Part shown: positions 12,513 through 20,380 of the stretch, in pieces | Layout: the number at the start of each line of letters is the position of its first letter | Numbering within the stretch: position 1 is the first letter of the stretch | Assembly (NCBI GenBank): GCA_016789785.1 | Contig: JAEUQE010000148.1 | Span: 1-21,766, forward strand | Direction of reading: 5' to 3' | Source: Bryobacterales bacterium | GTDB taxonomy: Bacteria > Acidobacteriota > Terriglobia > Bryobacterales > Bryobacteraceae | Length of the DNA: 21,766 nt | Notes under the pieces: generated by a model | Seen by the model: the letters and a program-made list of their open reading frames with translations, nothing else | The model's database searches: none | What the model was told of the DNA's origin: nothing | Translations under genes and position numbers: made by a program

Positions 12513-14756
12513 ATGCGACTCGCTCTGCTCGCCCTCGTTGCGCTTGTTGCGGCAGCCCAACCTCAGTACGACCTGGTGATTCACGGTGGCCGGATCATTG
12601 ACGGCACAGGCAACGCGTGGTTTGCGGGCGATCTTGCCATCAGCGGGGATCGGATCGCGCGCATCACACCGGCCGGCTTGCTGCGAAACGCGGCCGCGAA
12701 GGCGAAGATTGATGCATCCGGACATGTTGTCGCGCCTGGGTTCATCGACATCCTGAGCCACTCGCGCTATGCGTTTCTACTTGGTGATGGCCGTGTGATC
12801 AGCAAGGTCACGCAAGGGATCACGACTGAAATCCTTGGCGAGGGCTCCACCAACGCGCCAGCAAATGAACGCACGCGAGCATCCGATCGGGCATTCGGCG
12901 GCCAGCACTTTCCAGGCCCGCGAGGCTTCGACAGTTGGCTTCGCGCAATGCAGAAGCACGGTACATCCACCAACTTCGGCTCGTTCATCGGATCGGGCAC
13001 GTTGCGCCTCTACGCAAAGGGCATGGCTCAGGGAGAGGCTACCGCCGAAGAACTCGACGCCATGCGCACTGCCGTTCGCAGCGCGATGGAGGATGGTGCA
13101 TTCGGAATCGCTTCGGCTCTCATCTATCCGCCCAACAACTATTCGAGTACGCACGAACTCATCGAGACTGCTAAGGCGATGTCGCCTTACGGCGGAGTCT
13201 ACATCACACACATGCGCTCGGAGGCGGACCGCTTGATCGAGGCGATTGATGAAGCCATTGAGATCGGGCGGAAGGGTGGTGTCCCGGTCGAGATCTATCA
13301 TCTGAAAGCCGGCGGCAAGCGCAACTGGCAGCGAATGCCGCTGGCGATTGCGAAGATTGAAGCGGCGCGCCGCGAAGGACTCGATATCGGTGCGGATATG
13401 TACTCGTACACCGCGGGTGGGACCGGGCTGACCGCGTGTCTGCCGCCTTGGGCGCAAGCCGATGGCAAGCTCTTCGAGAACCTGGCGAACGCGGATACGC
13501 GAGCCCGGATGCGCGCCGAGATGTCCCGTGACGATGTCGATTGGGAGAATCTGTGTGCGCTTGCGGGGCCTGAGAACGTGCTGATCGTGTCGCCGCAGAA
13601 GCCGGAGAATCGCGCGTATGCCGGAAAGCGCCTCGCCGGGATCATGACGGCACGCGGCAAGGATTGGATTGAAACCGCGATGGATTTGATCTCGAGTGAG
13701 GGCACGCGCGTCGAGACGATCTATTTCCTGATGAGTGAAGAGAACATCGCGCTGCAATTGCGCCAGCCGTGGATGAAGTTCGGCACCGACGCGGGCGGCA
13801 TGGATCCCGCGACCGCCAAGGATCTTGCGCATCCTCGCGCCTACGGCAACTTCACGCGAGTGCTTGGAAAGTATGTGCGTGAGGAACGCGTGATCCCGCT
13901 GGAGGATGCAATCCGCAAGATGACTTCCGCGGCTGCCAGACGGCTCTCGCTCACCGATCGAGGAGAACTGCGGGAAGGCGCCTTCGCTGATATCGTGATC
14001 TTCGATCCACAAACCGTTGCTGACCGCGCGACGTTCGAGAATCCGCATCAGACGTCAGTGGGCATGCGCGATGTCTTTGTGAACGGTGTGGCCGTGCTCC
14101 GCAATGGCGCCCATACCGGAGAGAAGCCGGGACGCATTGTGCGTGGGCCGGGCTATGTGCCGCGTCCTCCTCAGGAGGAGGGTGACTTCCTGCCTAACGA
14201 TCTGGTTGAGTTGGCCAAGCTGGACCCCACCATCAAGCTCGACGTGCGCTATGCGACTGCGAATAACTTCGCCGGGCACGTTTTCTACAAGGAAGGGCGC
14301 GCCTTTTTGCAGCGCCCCGCCGCCGAAGCGCTTGTTCGTGCGCATCGCAAACTTCGCAAGCAGGGGTTTGGTCTGATGATTCACGATGGCTACCGGCCAT
14401 GGCAGGTGACCCGTATGTTCTGGGACATGACGCCGGTGGAGAAGCGTGCGTTCGTTGCGGATCCGAGCCAGGGGTCGAGGCACAATCGCGGATGCGCGAT
14501 CGACCTGACGCTGTATCACCTCAAGTCAGGGCTCGCGGCCGACATGCCGTCAGGCTACGACGAAATGTCGGAGCGCGCGCATCCGAACTACAGTGGCGGC
14601 ACGCCACCGCAGCGCCGCAATCGCGACCTGCTGCGCAAGGCGATGGAAGCGGAAGGATTCACAGTCTACGAGAACGAGTGGTGGCATTTCGACTTCAAGG
14701 ACTGGAGGCGATACCGGATCAACGATGTTGCGTTCGACCAGATCGGAAGGCCATGA
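12513..14756 (+). CDS. Exported fusion: D-aminoacylase-type amidohydrolase plus VanX-type D,D-dipeptidase
   Basis: A 747-aa two-enzyme protein with a signal peptide (MRLALLALVALVAAAQ). Residues about 18-545 are an N-acyl-D-amino-acid deacylase-like amidohydrolase: YDLVIHGGRIIDGTG, PGFIDILSHS (75-84), QGITTEILGEGS (101-112), His233 (THMR), His263 (YHLK) and Asp426 (FGTDAGG) as metal or catalytic residues, and RGELREGAFADIVIFDP (483-499). The first metal motif reads LSH, so the first His of the usual HxH is missing, and the usual NCG is GEG. Residues about 556-747 are a peptidase M15D domain like VanX/DdpX: Arg628 (DGYRPW), SRHNRGCAID (655-664; His657 and Asp664 bind zinc), and EWWH (722-725; Glu722 catalytic, His725 zinc). 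Both halves act on D-amino-acid substrates, so periplasmic breakdown of peptidoglycan or D-peptides is the likely job. The junction is continuous in frame. Confidence 0.88.
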   Translation: MRLALLALVALVAAAQPQYDLVIHGGRIIDGTGNAWFAGDLAISGDRIARITPAGLLRNAAAKAKIDASGHVVAPGFIDILSHSRYAFLLGDGRVISKVTQGITTEILGEGSTNAPANERTRASDRAFGGQHFPGPRGFDSWLRAMQKHGTSTNFGSFIGSGTLRLYAKGMAQGEATAEELDAMRTAVRSAMEDGAFGIASALIYPPNNYSSTHELIETAKAMSPYGGVYITHMRSEADRLIEAIDEAIEIGRKGGVPVEIYHLKAGGKRNWQRMPLAIAKIEAARREGLDIGADMYSYTAGGTGLTACLPPWAQADGKLFENLANADTRARMRAEMSRDDVDWENLCALAGPENVLIVSPQKPENRAYAGKRLAGIMTARGKDWIETAMDLISSEGTRVETIYFLMSEENIALQLRQPWMKFGTDAGGMDPATAKDLAHPRAYGNFTRVLGKYVREERVIPLEDAIRKMTSAAARRLSLTDRGELREGAFADIVIFDPQTVADRATFENPHQTSVGMRDVFVNGVAVLRNGAHTGEKPGRIVRGPGYVPRPPQEEGDFLPNDLVELAKLDPTIKLDVRYATANNFAGHVFYKEGRAFLQRPAAEALVRAHRKLRKQGFGLMIHDGYRPWQVTRMFWDMTPVEKRAFVADPSQGSRHNRGCAIDLTLYHLKSGLAADMPSGYDEMSERAHPNYSGGTPPQRRNRDLLRKAMEAEGFTVYENEWWHFDFKDWRRYRINDVAFDQIGRP

Positions 14757-14774
14757 GTCCGGCGGCGGGCTGTC

Positions 14775-16136
14775 CTACTTGCCGTCAATTCCCAGCGCTT
14801 TCATCTTGCGGTAAAGGTTGCTGCGCTCCATTCCGAGCAATTCCGCCGTGCGCGACACGTTGCCTTTCGTCTCATCCAGTTTCTTGAGGATGTACTCCCG
14901 CTCAGCGGCCTCACGCACCTCCTGCAAGCTTCCGAAGTAGTCGATCGGCCGCTCCAGCACGGAACGCTTCGCGGGATTCAATGGGATGTGGCGGGCTTCG
15001 ATCTTCGTTTGCGGATTCATGATTACGATCCGCTCCATCAGATTCTTGAGCTCACGCACATTGCCCGGCCAGTGGTAGTCCTGAAGCACGGCGTAAGCCT
15101 CCGGAGTGAGTTCCTTCGGCTTGCGGCCGTAAGCCGTTGTGTACTCCTTCAAGAAGTGATTCGCAAGAAGGGGAATGTCCTCCGCACGCTCGCGCAGCGG
15201 AGGCACGGAGAAGGGAATCACATTCAGGCGATAGAACAGATCCTCACGGAAGTTACCTCGCTCGATTTCCGTCTCCAGATTTTTGTTGGTGGCCGCGACC
15301 ACGCGCACATCCACGCGAATGAACTCCGATGCGCCAACCGGCTCGAACCGTTGCTCCTCCAGCACGCGCAGCACTTTCGATTGCGTCTTCAGGCTCATGT
15401 CGCCGACTTCATCCAGAAACAGCGTGCCGCCGTGCGCTTTCTCGAACTTCCCCGTCTTGTCTTCCAACGCTCCAGGAAAACTGCCCTTGCGATGGCCAAA
15501 CAACTCGCTCTCGATGAGGTCTTCGGGCAGCGCGGCGCAGTTGACCTCCACGAAGGGCTCGGATGCCCGCGCGCTCAGATGATGGATCGCCTTGGCGACA
15601 AGTTCCTTGCCAACACCGCTCTCGCCATAGATCAGGACCCTTCCGTTGGTGCCCGCCATGAGGCGCAATTGCTGCCGTAGCGCTTTCATCGGAACACTGT
15701 CGCCGATGATCTCATCACCCGGGCCGGCTTCGTCCTTCAGCCGCTGCACTTCGCGCTCGAGCTTGCGCTGCCCGATCGCATTCTTGACGACAACAATGAT
15801 TTTCTGAATGGTGAGCGGCTTCTCCAGAAAGTCGAACGCGCCGAGCTTGGTCGCTTTCACCGCGGTCTCGATTGTTCCGTGACCGGAGATCATCACGACA
15901 GTGGGCCGGTCGTCCGCGGGCAGCTCGTGAAGCCGCTGCAACGCTTCCAGACCGTCCATGCCGGGCAGCCAGATGTCCAACAGCACGACATCATAGATGT
16001 GGCGGTGCACTTCCTCCAGGCATTCCTCAGCGCTCTGCACGGCCTGCGCTTCGTAGCCTTCGTCTTCCAATACACCCATCAGCGACTGGCGGATGCCTGG
16101 CTCATCATCCACCACCAGAATTCGGTACTTTTTCAT
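14775..16136 (-). CDS. NtrX/NtrC-family response regulator with altered GAFTGA loop
   Basis: A 453-aa regulator with three domains. Receiver: acidic pair Asp10/Asp11, phospho-acceptor Asp54 (VVLLDIWLPGMDG), Lys106. AAA+ domain: Walker A GESGVGKE (171-178), Walker B GGTLFLDEV (236-244), LRVLEEQRFEPVG, RLNVIPFSVPPLRER. C-terminal Fis-type helix-turn-helix: GNVSRTAELLGMERSNLYRK. Family members activate sigma-54 promoters when phosphorylated. The loop that touches sigma-54 reads GSFPGA (218-223) rather than GAFTGA, with the key threonine replaced by proline. Its start overlaps the sensor kinase by 4 bp (ATGA), so the two are translationally coupled partners of NtrY/NtrX type. The target genes are not evident. 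Confidence 0.92.
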   Translation of the reverse strand: MKKYRILVVDDEPGIRQSLMGVLEDEGYEAQAVQSAEECLEEVHRHIYDVVLLDIWLPGMDGLEALQRLHELPADDRPTVVMISGHGTIETAVKATKLGAFDFLEKPLTIQKIIVVVKNAIGQRKLEREVQRLKDEAGPGDEIIGDSVPMKALRQQLRLMAGTNGRVLIYGESGVGKELVAKAIHHLSARASEPFVEVNCAALPEDLIESELFGHRKGSFPGALEDKTGKFEKAHGGTLFLDEVGDMSLKTQSKVLRVLEEQRFEPVGASEFIRVDVRVVAATNKNLETEIERGNFREDLFYRLNVIPFSVPPLRERAEDIPLLANHFLKEYTTAYGRKPKELTPEAYAVLQDYHWPGNVRELKNLMERIVIMNPQTKIEARHIPLNPAKRSVLERPIDYFGSLQEVREAAEREYILKKLDETKGNVSRTAELLGMERSNLYRKMKALGIDGK

Positions 16137-18169
16137 GCGTTCGCTTCTACTGTCTTCAACTCGTGCTCAATGCTCGTGGGGACTGGGAACTCGACGATGA
16201 ACCGCGCGCCAGAGGGCTTGTTGTCTTCCACGCGGATGGTTGCCTGATGCTCGGACAGGATCTGGTTCACAATTGCAAGTCCGAGGCCTGTCCCGCGGCC
16301 CTTGGTTGAGAAGTAAGGCAGAAACAGCTTCTCCCGATCCTCCGCCGATACACCTGCGCCCGTATCGGCAATGATCATCTCGATTGAGTCCGATGCAAGC
16401 TGGGTAGTGATGGTCAGGCGGCGGACCGGTGAATCATGCATTGCCTCGGCCGCGTTGTCCACCAGATTCACCACCACTCGCTTGATCTGTTCGCGGTCCA
16501 GGTTCACGGAAGGCAGCCTGCTTCCCAGATTTCTGCGGATCTCAATATGGTCGAGCCTTCCATGGAACACAGAAAGCGCGTTCTCGACGATTTCATTGAG
16601 GTCACAAGGCGAGGGCTGTGCCGCCGGAAAGCGTGCGAACTGCGAGAACTCATCCACCAGCGTCTTGACGGATTCCACTTCACTGAGGATCGTCGCGCAA
16701 CACTCGCGAAGAACACGGCTCGACTCGGGTGCGATTCCCATTCGTTCCACCTGCCGCACGGCGCGTTCGGCGCACAGCGCGATCGGCGTCAGCGGGTTCT
16801 TGATCTCGTGCGCGATGCGCCTGGCCACTTCATGCCATGCCGCCGCCTTCTGCGCGCGGAGCAGCTCGCTGGTGTCCTCAATCACAACGACGAAGCCGCC
16901 GGTCTGCGCTTCTTCGAGCGCTGCCACAGTCACTGACAGATGGATGTTCTGCTTGCCGCGCTGGAAATCGATTTGCCGTGAAGCAACTCCGGTGCGTTGT
17001 GCGCGCTTCATCAGATAGCGGATCTCTTTCGCTTCCTCGCGTGGAAGGATGTCTTCGATCTTCTGGGGAGTTTCCTTGCGCAAGCGCGGGAAGATGGTGT
17101 CGAGCGCGTGGTTGAATCGCTGGATCCTTCCCTCGGGCGATAGCGAGATGACGGCCGTGGGAATGCTCTCGAGAATCGCTTCCGTGAAACGGCGGCGCTG
17201 ATCCAACTCACGGCTGTTCGTCTCCAGGTCCTGCGTCATTTCATTGAACGCGCGAACGAGCGTGCCCAACTCATCCAGCGCGCTGACGTTTAGCCGGTAA
17301 CTCAAGTCGCCGTGCCGAACTTTGTTCGCTGCATCGAGGATCGCGGAAATCGGGTCGCTGATCTGCCGCGCCATGAACTGCGCGATCCAGGTGGCGACAA
17401 ACAGGATGAACAGGGTGATGAGGCCGAGCAGCAGGAGATAGAAATTGCGAAAGTCCTTGCGTTCCTCACCTACGCGCGCATAGTCGGCAACCTGCTTCTG
17501 GATCTCGCGGTGCTTCTCGTCGAAATCAACAGGCATCAGGAGCCGGATGACAACCTGTGAGTCCGCGCCTTGCTGTGCGCGTCCCTCCACCGACCGGGTG
17601 CTTGCGTTGCGGGTCTGCCCGCAGAAGTACGACCGCTGCCCCTTCGGGTCCTCCACCCAGCCCTGTTCGATCCGCTGTTCGATGCAGACGGTCTCCACGT
17701 CTTTCGGAAAGGGCTGCGATGCGATCAGCCGGGCCAACGTCTTCGCGCGAGCTTGCGCTTCCTGGTCCATCGCCACGCCGACCTCGATCAGGCTCCACTT
17801 CATCTTCTCCGCGGGCCGGCTGAACCAGCTATTCAGATTGAAGTTGAGGACCGAAACGCTGAAGACGACCAGGAACAGCACCGGCATGAAGCTCAGTCCG
17901 AGCGCTCCAACCACCAGCCGCGACCGGATGCGGGACCCTTCTCGATTGCGCTGCCGCTCCACATAAAGCTTCAGTGCTGTCCGGAACAGCATGAAGCCGA
18001 GCGTCACGGTGAGAATGAAGATGAGGGTGGAAACGCCCCAGTAGACATAGGTCTGGAGCTGGTCACTCGGACGGAACGCGCCGAGGCTGAAGGAACTCTG
18101 CCAGACGTTCAGCGCCACCAGAATGGCAAGCAGAACGAGGCCGGAGCCGAATAGTATTCGTTTCCGCAT
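16133..18169 (-). CDS. NtrY-like membrane sensor histidine kinase
   Basis: A 678-aa kinase. Membrane helices near residues 5-22, 43-63, 85-110 and 243-266 flank an extracytoplasmic region (about 111-242) that contains two cysteines (162, 183). A HAMP domain (about 267-320, DELGTLVRAFNEM) and a PAS domain (about 328-435, ESIPTAVISLSPEGRI) follow. The phospho-acceptor is His454 in RRIAHEIKNPLTPIAL. ATP-binding motifs are NLVDNAAEA (568-576), DTGAGV (602-607) and GTGLGLA (626-632). The arrangement matches NtrY kinases, which respond to nitrogen status, redox or envelope cues in different bacteria; the signal here is unknown. It is coupled to the regulator gene by a 4-bp overlap. Upstream lie a TATAAT box and a perfect 9-bp hairpin that ends 10 nt before the ATG. 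Confidence 0.92.
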   Translation of the reverse strand: MRKRILFGSGLVLLAILVALNVWQSSFSLGAFRPSDQLQTYVYWGVSTLIFILTVTLGFMLFRTALKLYVERQRNREGSRIRSRLVVGALGLSFMPVLFLVVFSVSVLNFNLNSWFSRPAEKMKWSLIEVGVAMDQEAQARAKTLARLIASQPFPKDVETVCIEQRIEQGWVEDPKGQRSYFCGQTRNASTRSVEGRAQQGADSQVVIRLLMPVDFDEKHREIQKQVADYARVGEERKDFRNFYLLLLGLITLFILFVATWIAQFMARQISDPISAILDAANKVRHGDLSYRLNVSALDELGTLVRAFNEMTQDLETNSRELDQRRRFTEAILESIPTAVISLSPEGRIQRFNHALDTIFPRLRKETPQKIEDILPREEAKEIRYLMKRAQRTGVASRQIDFQRGKQNIHLSVTVAALEEAQTGGFVVVIEDTSELLRAQKAAAWHEVARRIAHEIKNPLTPIALCAERAVRQVERMGIAPESSRVLRECCATILSEVESVKTLVDEFSQFARFPAAQPSPCDLNEIVENALSVFHGRLDHIEIRRNLGSRLPSVNLDREQIKRVVVNLVDNAAEAMHDSPVRRLTITTQLASDSIEMIIADTGAGVSAEDREKLFLPYFSTKGRGTGLGLAIVNQILSEHQATIRVEDNKPSGARFIVEFPVPTSIEHELKTVEANA

Positions 18170-18179
18170 GAAATCGAAA

Positions 18180-18229
18180 CCCCTGGGAGCCGCGGTCGCG
18201 TCCCAGGGGATATCCTTAGGTTGATTATA
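18180..18229 (-). promoter_or_regulatory. Promoter -10 and leader hairpin ahead of the sensor kinase gene
   Basis: On the minus strand a consensus TATAAT lies at 18229-18224, without a good -35. Downstream, CCCCTGGGA (18209-18201 on the minus strand) pairs exactly with TCCCAGGGG (18188-18180) across a 12-nt loop. The hairpin ends 10 nt before the ATG, and its second arm carries AGGGG, the only Shine-Dalgarno-like sequence, so folding would hide it. No U-run follows, which argues against a terminator. It lies between the PilZ gene and the kinase gene. Confidence 0.5.
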
Positions 18230-18261
18230 CGGCTTGCTCGCGTGGCTACGGAGACGCGGGC

Positions 18262-18603
18262 CTATTGGGCGGTCACCGCTCCGGAGGTCCGAAACTCATA
18301 TTGCTGGATCTCCATTGCTACACGGCCCTGTTCGAATCGGACGATTCGTCCCCGGGCAACAAGTTTGAGCGCACACTTGTTGTTGAGTTGGGCGGGCCAG
18401 TTAATGGAGACTTCCAGACGGCGTCCAGGGATCAAGAGCTTGTCCGTGGTGAAGAGCACGCCTGTGCTACTGATATTGACGGTTTTTCCCGCGCCGGCTT
18501 CTTCGCCGTTCTTCTTGCTGAGCGTTTTGTAACGAACGTCACGTTCAATCGGAAAGCGGTCGGCGGCGCGCCGCTCGTTGGCTGGTTTGGTGGTTGCGGT
18601 CAC
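18262..18603 (-). CDS. PilZ-domain protein (probable c-di-GMP receptor)
   Basis: A 113-aa single-domain protein. The RxxxR switch is seen as RAADR in ERRAADRFPI near the N-terminus, followed by the second motif NISSTGVLF (the D/NxSxxG pattern). The remaining residues have the beta-barrel alternation typical of PilZ (RRLEVSINWPAQ, LVARGRIVRFEQGRVAMEI). PilZ proteins bind cyclic di-GMP and alter motility, polysaccharide output or transcription, usually through a partner. The start is GTG 18603, with GGAGGAAAGG directly upstream. It precedes the kinase gene on the same strand by 92 bases and may be cotranscribed with it, although the kinase has its own -10-like box. Confidence 0.85.
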   Translation of the reverse strand: MTATTKPANERRAADRFPIERDVRYKTLSKKNGEEAGAGKTVNISSTGVLFTTDKLLIPGRRLEVSINWPAQLNNKCALKLVARGRIVRFEQGRVAMEIQQYEFRTSGAVTAQ

Positions 18604-18733
18604 CCTTTCCTCCGTAGAAGGCTTCTGACGTACCCAGAATGCATGTTTCAGGGTCTTTGCGGCAATGGTGCTCTAGGTGGATTTTGGGCTGGTACTAAGG
18701 GAGTTGCTGCACTAGTTCAAAAGAACAGGTATC

Positions 18734-19201
18734 ATGCTCATTATGCTGAAAACAGGACTTCTCACGATCGTCGTGCTGGCTAGTACCGTCTGCATGGCCG
18801 CGGATAAGAAAGTGGTGGCGCCTCCCGGACCCGCGGGCCCGGCAAGGCCCTTTAGTCCCGCGCTGCTTGTCGGGGATACTCTCTACGTGTCCGGCATGGT
18901 GGGCCGCGATGCCAGTGGTAAGCGTCCGGAGAGCTTCGAGGATGAAGTGAAGGCGACGCTCGATGCCATCGGCGAGCATCTGAAGGCTGGCGGCGCGAGC
19001 TTCGCCGATGCCGTTTCCGTGCAGGTCTATCTCACCGACATGAGCCTGTTCGACCGCATGAACAAGGTCTACATTCCCTACTTCCCGGAGCCGAGGCCAA
19101 CGCGGACCACGGTGGGTGTGGCAAAGCTGGTTGGCGACTACCGGATTGAGATCACGTTGACGGCCCGCGTCGACATTGGTAAGAAGGCGAAGAAGAAGTA
19201 A
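18734..19201 (+). CDS. RidA-family (YjgF/YER057c/UK114) protein with signal peptide
   Basis: A 155-aa protein. Cytosolic RidA hydrolyses reactive enamine/imine intermediates from PLP enzymes. Conserved features: VGDTLYVSGMVGRD (46-59), SVQVYLTDMSLFDRMNKVY (95-113), and the active-site arginine 124 in RPTRTTVGV with Glu139 fifteen residues later, the spacing of the catalytic pair in deaminating members. The unusual part is an N-terminal export segment (MLKTGLLTIVVLASTVCMAADKK) and a basic C-terminal tail (KKAKKK), which predict a periplasmic protein of unknown substrate. ATG 18734 has AGG four bases upstream; ATG 18743 is an equally good signal-peptide start. The next gene follows after 24 bases, so cotranscription is likely. 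Confidence 0.88.
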   Translation: MLIMLKTGLLTIVVLASTVCMAADKKVVAPPGPAGPARPFSPALLVGDTLYVSGMVGRDASGKRPESFEDEVKATLDAIGEHLKAGGASFADAVSVQVYLTDMSLFDRMNKVYIPYFPEPRPTRTTVGVAKLVGDYRIEITLTARVDIGKKAKKK

Positions 19202-19225
19202 GGCGCGCCGGCATTCCAATCGAGC

Positions 19226-20380
19226 ATGGCCTCTTCTCCTACGCGGCGCGCTGTGTTGTCCGCGCCGTTCTTCCTGACTGCTCGCGCGAAGGCGGCTCCC
19301 CGAGCCCGCATCCATTCCATTCGTGCGATCTCTCATCAGCCTGCGTATTACCCGGCCTGGGCGACGCTGGCGCAAAGGCGGTCCGGCGAGCTTGTGGTGA
19401 GTTACTCCGGCGGACGCGAAGGCCACGTCTGCCCGTTTGGCCGCGTGGAGATGATGCGATCCTTCGATCGGGGTGAGACCTGGAGTTGGCCGCAGGTGCT
19501 GATGGACACGCCGATCGACGATCGCGACTCGGGTATTGTGGAGACTGCGCGTGGCAGCCTGCTGGCCACTACGTTCACATCGGTGGCGTTTGAGAAGGTG
19601 TTCCAAGAGGCCAAGGGGTGGGACGCGGATCGTGTAGAGCGATGGAAGGCTGTTTACCGGTCGACGACGGCGGAGCAACGGCAATCGCTTCTGGGCGCAT
19701 GGATGGTTCGATCGACGGATAGCGGCCATCTCTGGAGCCAACCCTATCGCGTACCGATGATGAGTCCGCACGGCCCGATTCTGCTTCGCGACGGGAGCCT
19801 CCTCTATGCCGGGCTCGAGTATCCCGGCCCGACTCGTCGCGTCGGTGCATGGACGTCCACCGACGACGGCCTGACTTGGAAGCTGCTTGGCGAGATCCCA
19901 ACGCGTCCAGGGGATGATTCCGAGCACTATCACGAGTTGCATGCCGTGGAGACCGCCAGCGGGAAACTCATCGCGCAGATCCGCAATCACAACAAGACCA
20001 ATGAGCGCGAGACGCTGCAGTCCGAGTCGTCCGACGGCGGCAAGACGTGGAGTACACCACGAGCCATTGGCGTCTGGGGACTGCCCTCACATCTCATCCG
20101 TCTGCGCGATGGCAGGTTGCTGATGAGCTACGGCTACCGGCGCCCGCCGCGTGGCAATCATGCCCGGATCAGCGAGGATGAGGGCCGCACATGGTCAGAG
20201 CCAATCGTGCTTTCTGACGATGGGACGGGCGACCTTGGGTATCCCAGCACGGTGCAGTTGCCCAGCGGTGACCTGCTCACCATTTGGTATGAGGCGCGCC
20301 GCTCGGGTTCCACGGCCGTGAAACTCCCCGATCCACCACTGTCGGTGTTGCGGCAAGCGCGCTGGTCGCTCGAAGGCTAA
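19226..20380 (+). CDS. Sialidase-like BNR/Asp-box protein, Tat-exported
   Basis: A 384-aa protein with a short twin-arginine leader (SPTRRAVLSAPFFLTARAKAA). Five Asp-boxes of the SxDxGxTW type are at 79-86 (SFDRGETW), 163-170 (STDSGHLW), 211-218, 268-275 and 316-323, regularly spaced as in a six-bladed beta-propeller of the exo-alpha-sialidase superfamily. DDRDSGIVETARGSLLAT and GPILLRDGSLLYAG are typical inter-blade phrases. Acidobacterial members are often annotated exo-alpha-sialidase, but many such proteins cleave other sugars or lack activity. The full arginine triad and Tyr/Glu pair cannot be confirmed by eye. No clear Shine-Dalgarno precedes ATG 19226. The stop overlaps that of the convergent gene by 4 bp. 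Confidence 0.8.
   Translation: MASSPTRRAVLSAPFFLTARAKAAPRARIHSIRAISHQPAYYPAWATLAQRRSGELVVSYSGGREGHVCPFGRVEMMRSFDRGETWSWPQVLMDTPIDDRDSGIVETARGSLLATTFTSVAFEKVFQEAKGWDADRVERWKAVYRSTTAEQRQSLLGAWMVRSTDSGHLWSQPYRVPMMSPHGPILLRDGSLLYAGLEYPGPTRRVGAWTSTDDGLTWKLLGEIPTRPGDDSEHYHELHAVETASGKLIAQIRNHNKTNERETLQSESSDGGKTWSTPRAIGVWGLPSHLIRLRDGRLLMSYGYRRPPRGNHARISEDEGRTWSEPIVLSDDGTGDLGYPSTVQLPSGDLLTIWYEARRSGSTAVKLPDPPLSVLRQARWSLEG

Noticed and set aside
12777..14048. 423-aa minus-strand frame opposite the amidohydrolase
   Set aside because: No domain, histidine/arginine-rich antisense composition; the plus strand is unambiguous.
18704..18735. TTGCTG/TATCAT promoter for the RidA gene
   Set aside because: The 20-base spacer is too long and TATCAT overlaps the start codon.
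18695..19990. 431-aa minus-strand frame opposite the RidA and sialidase-like genes
   Set aside because: Spans two well-supported plus-strand genes and shows no family motif.
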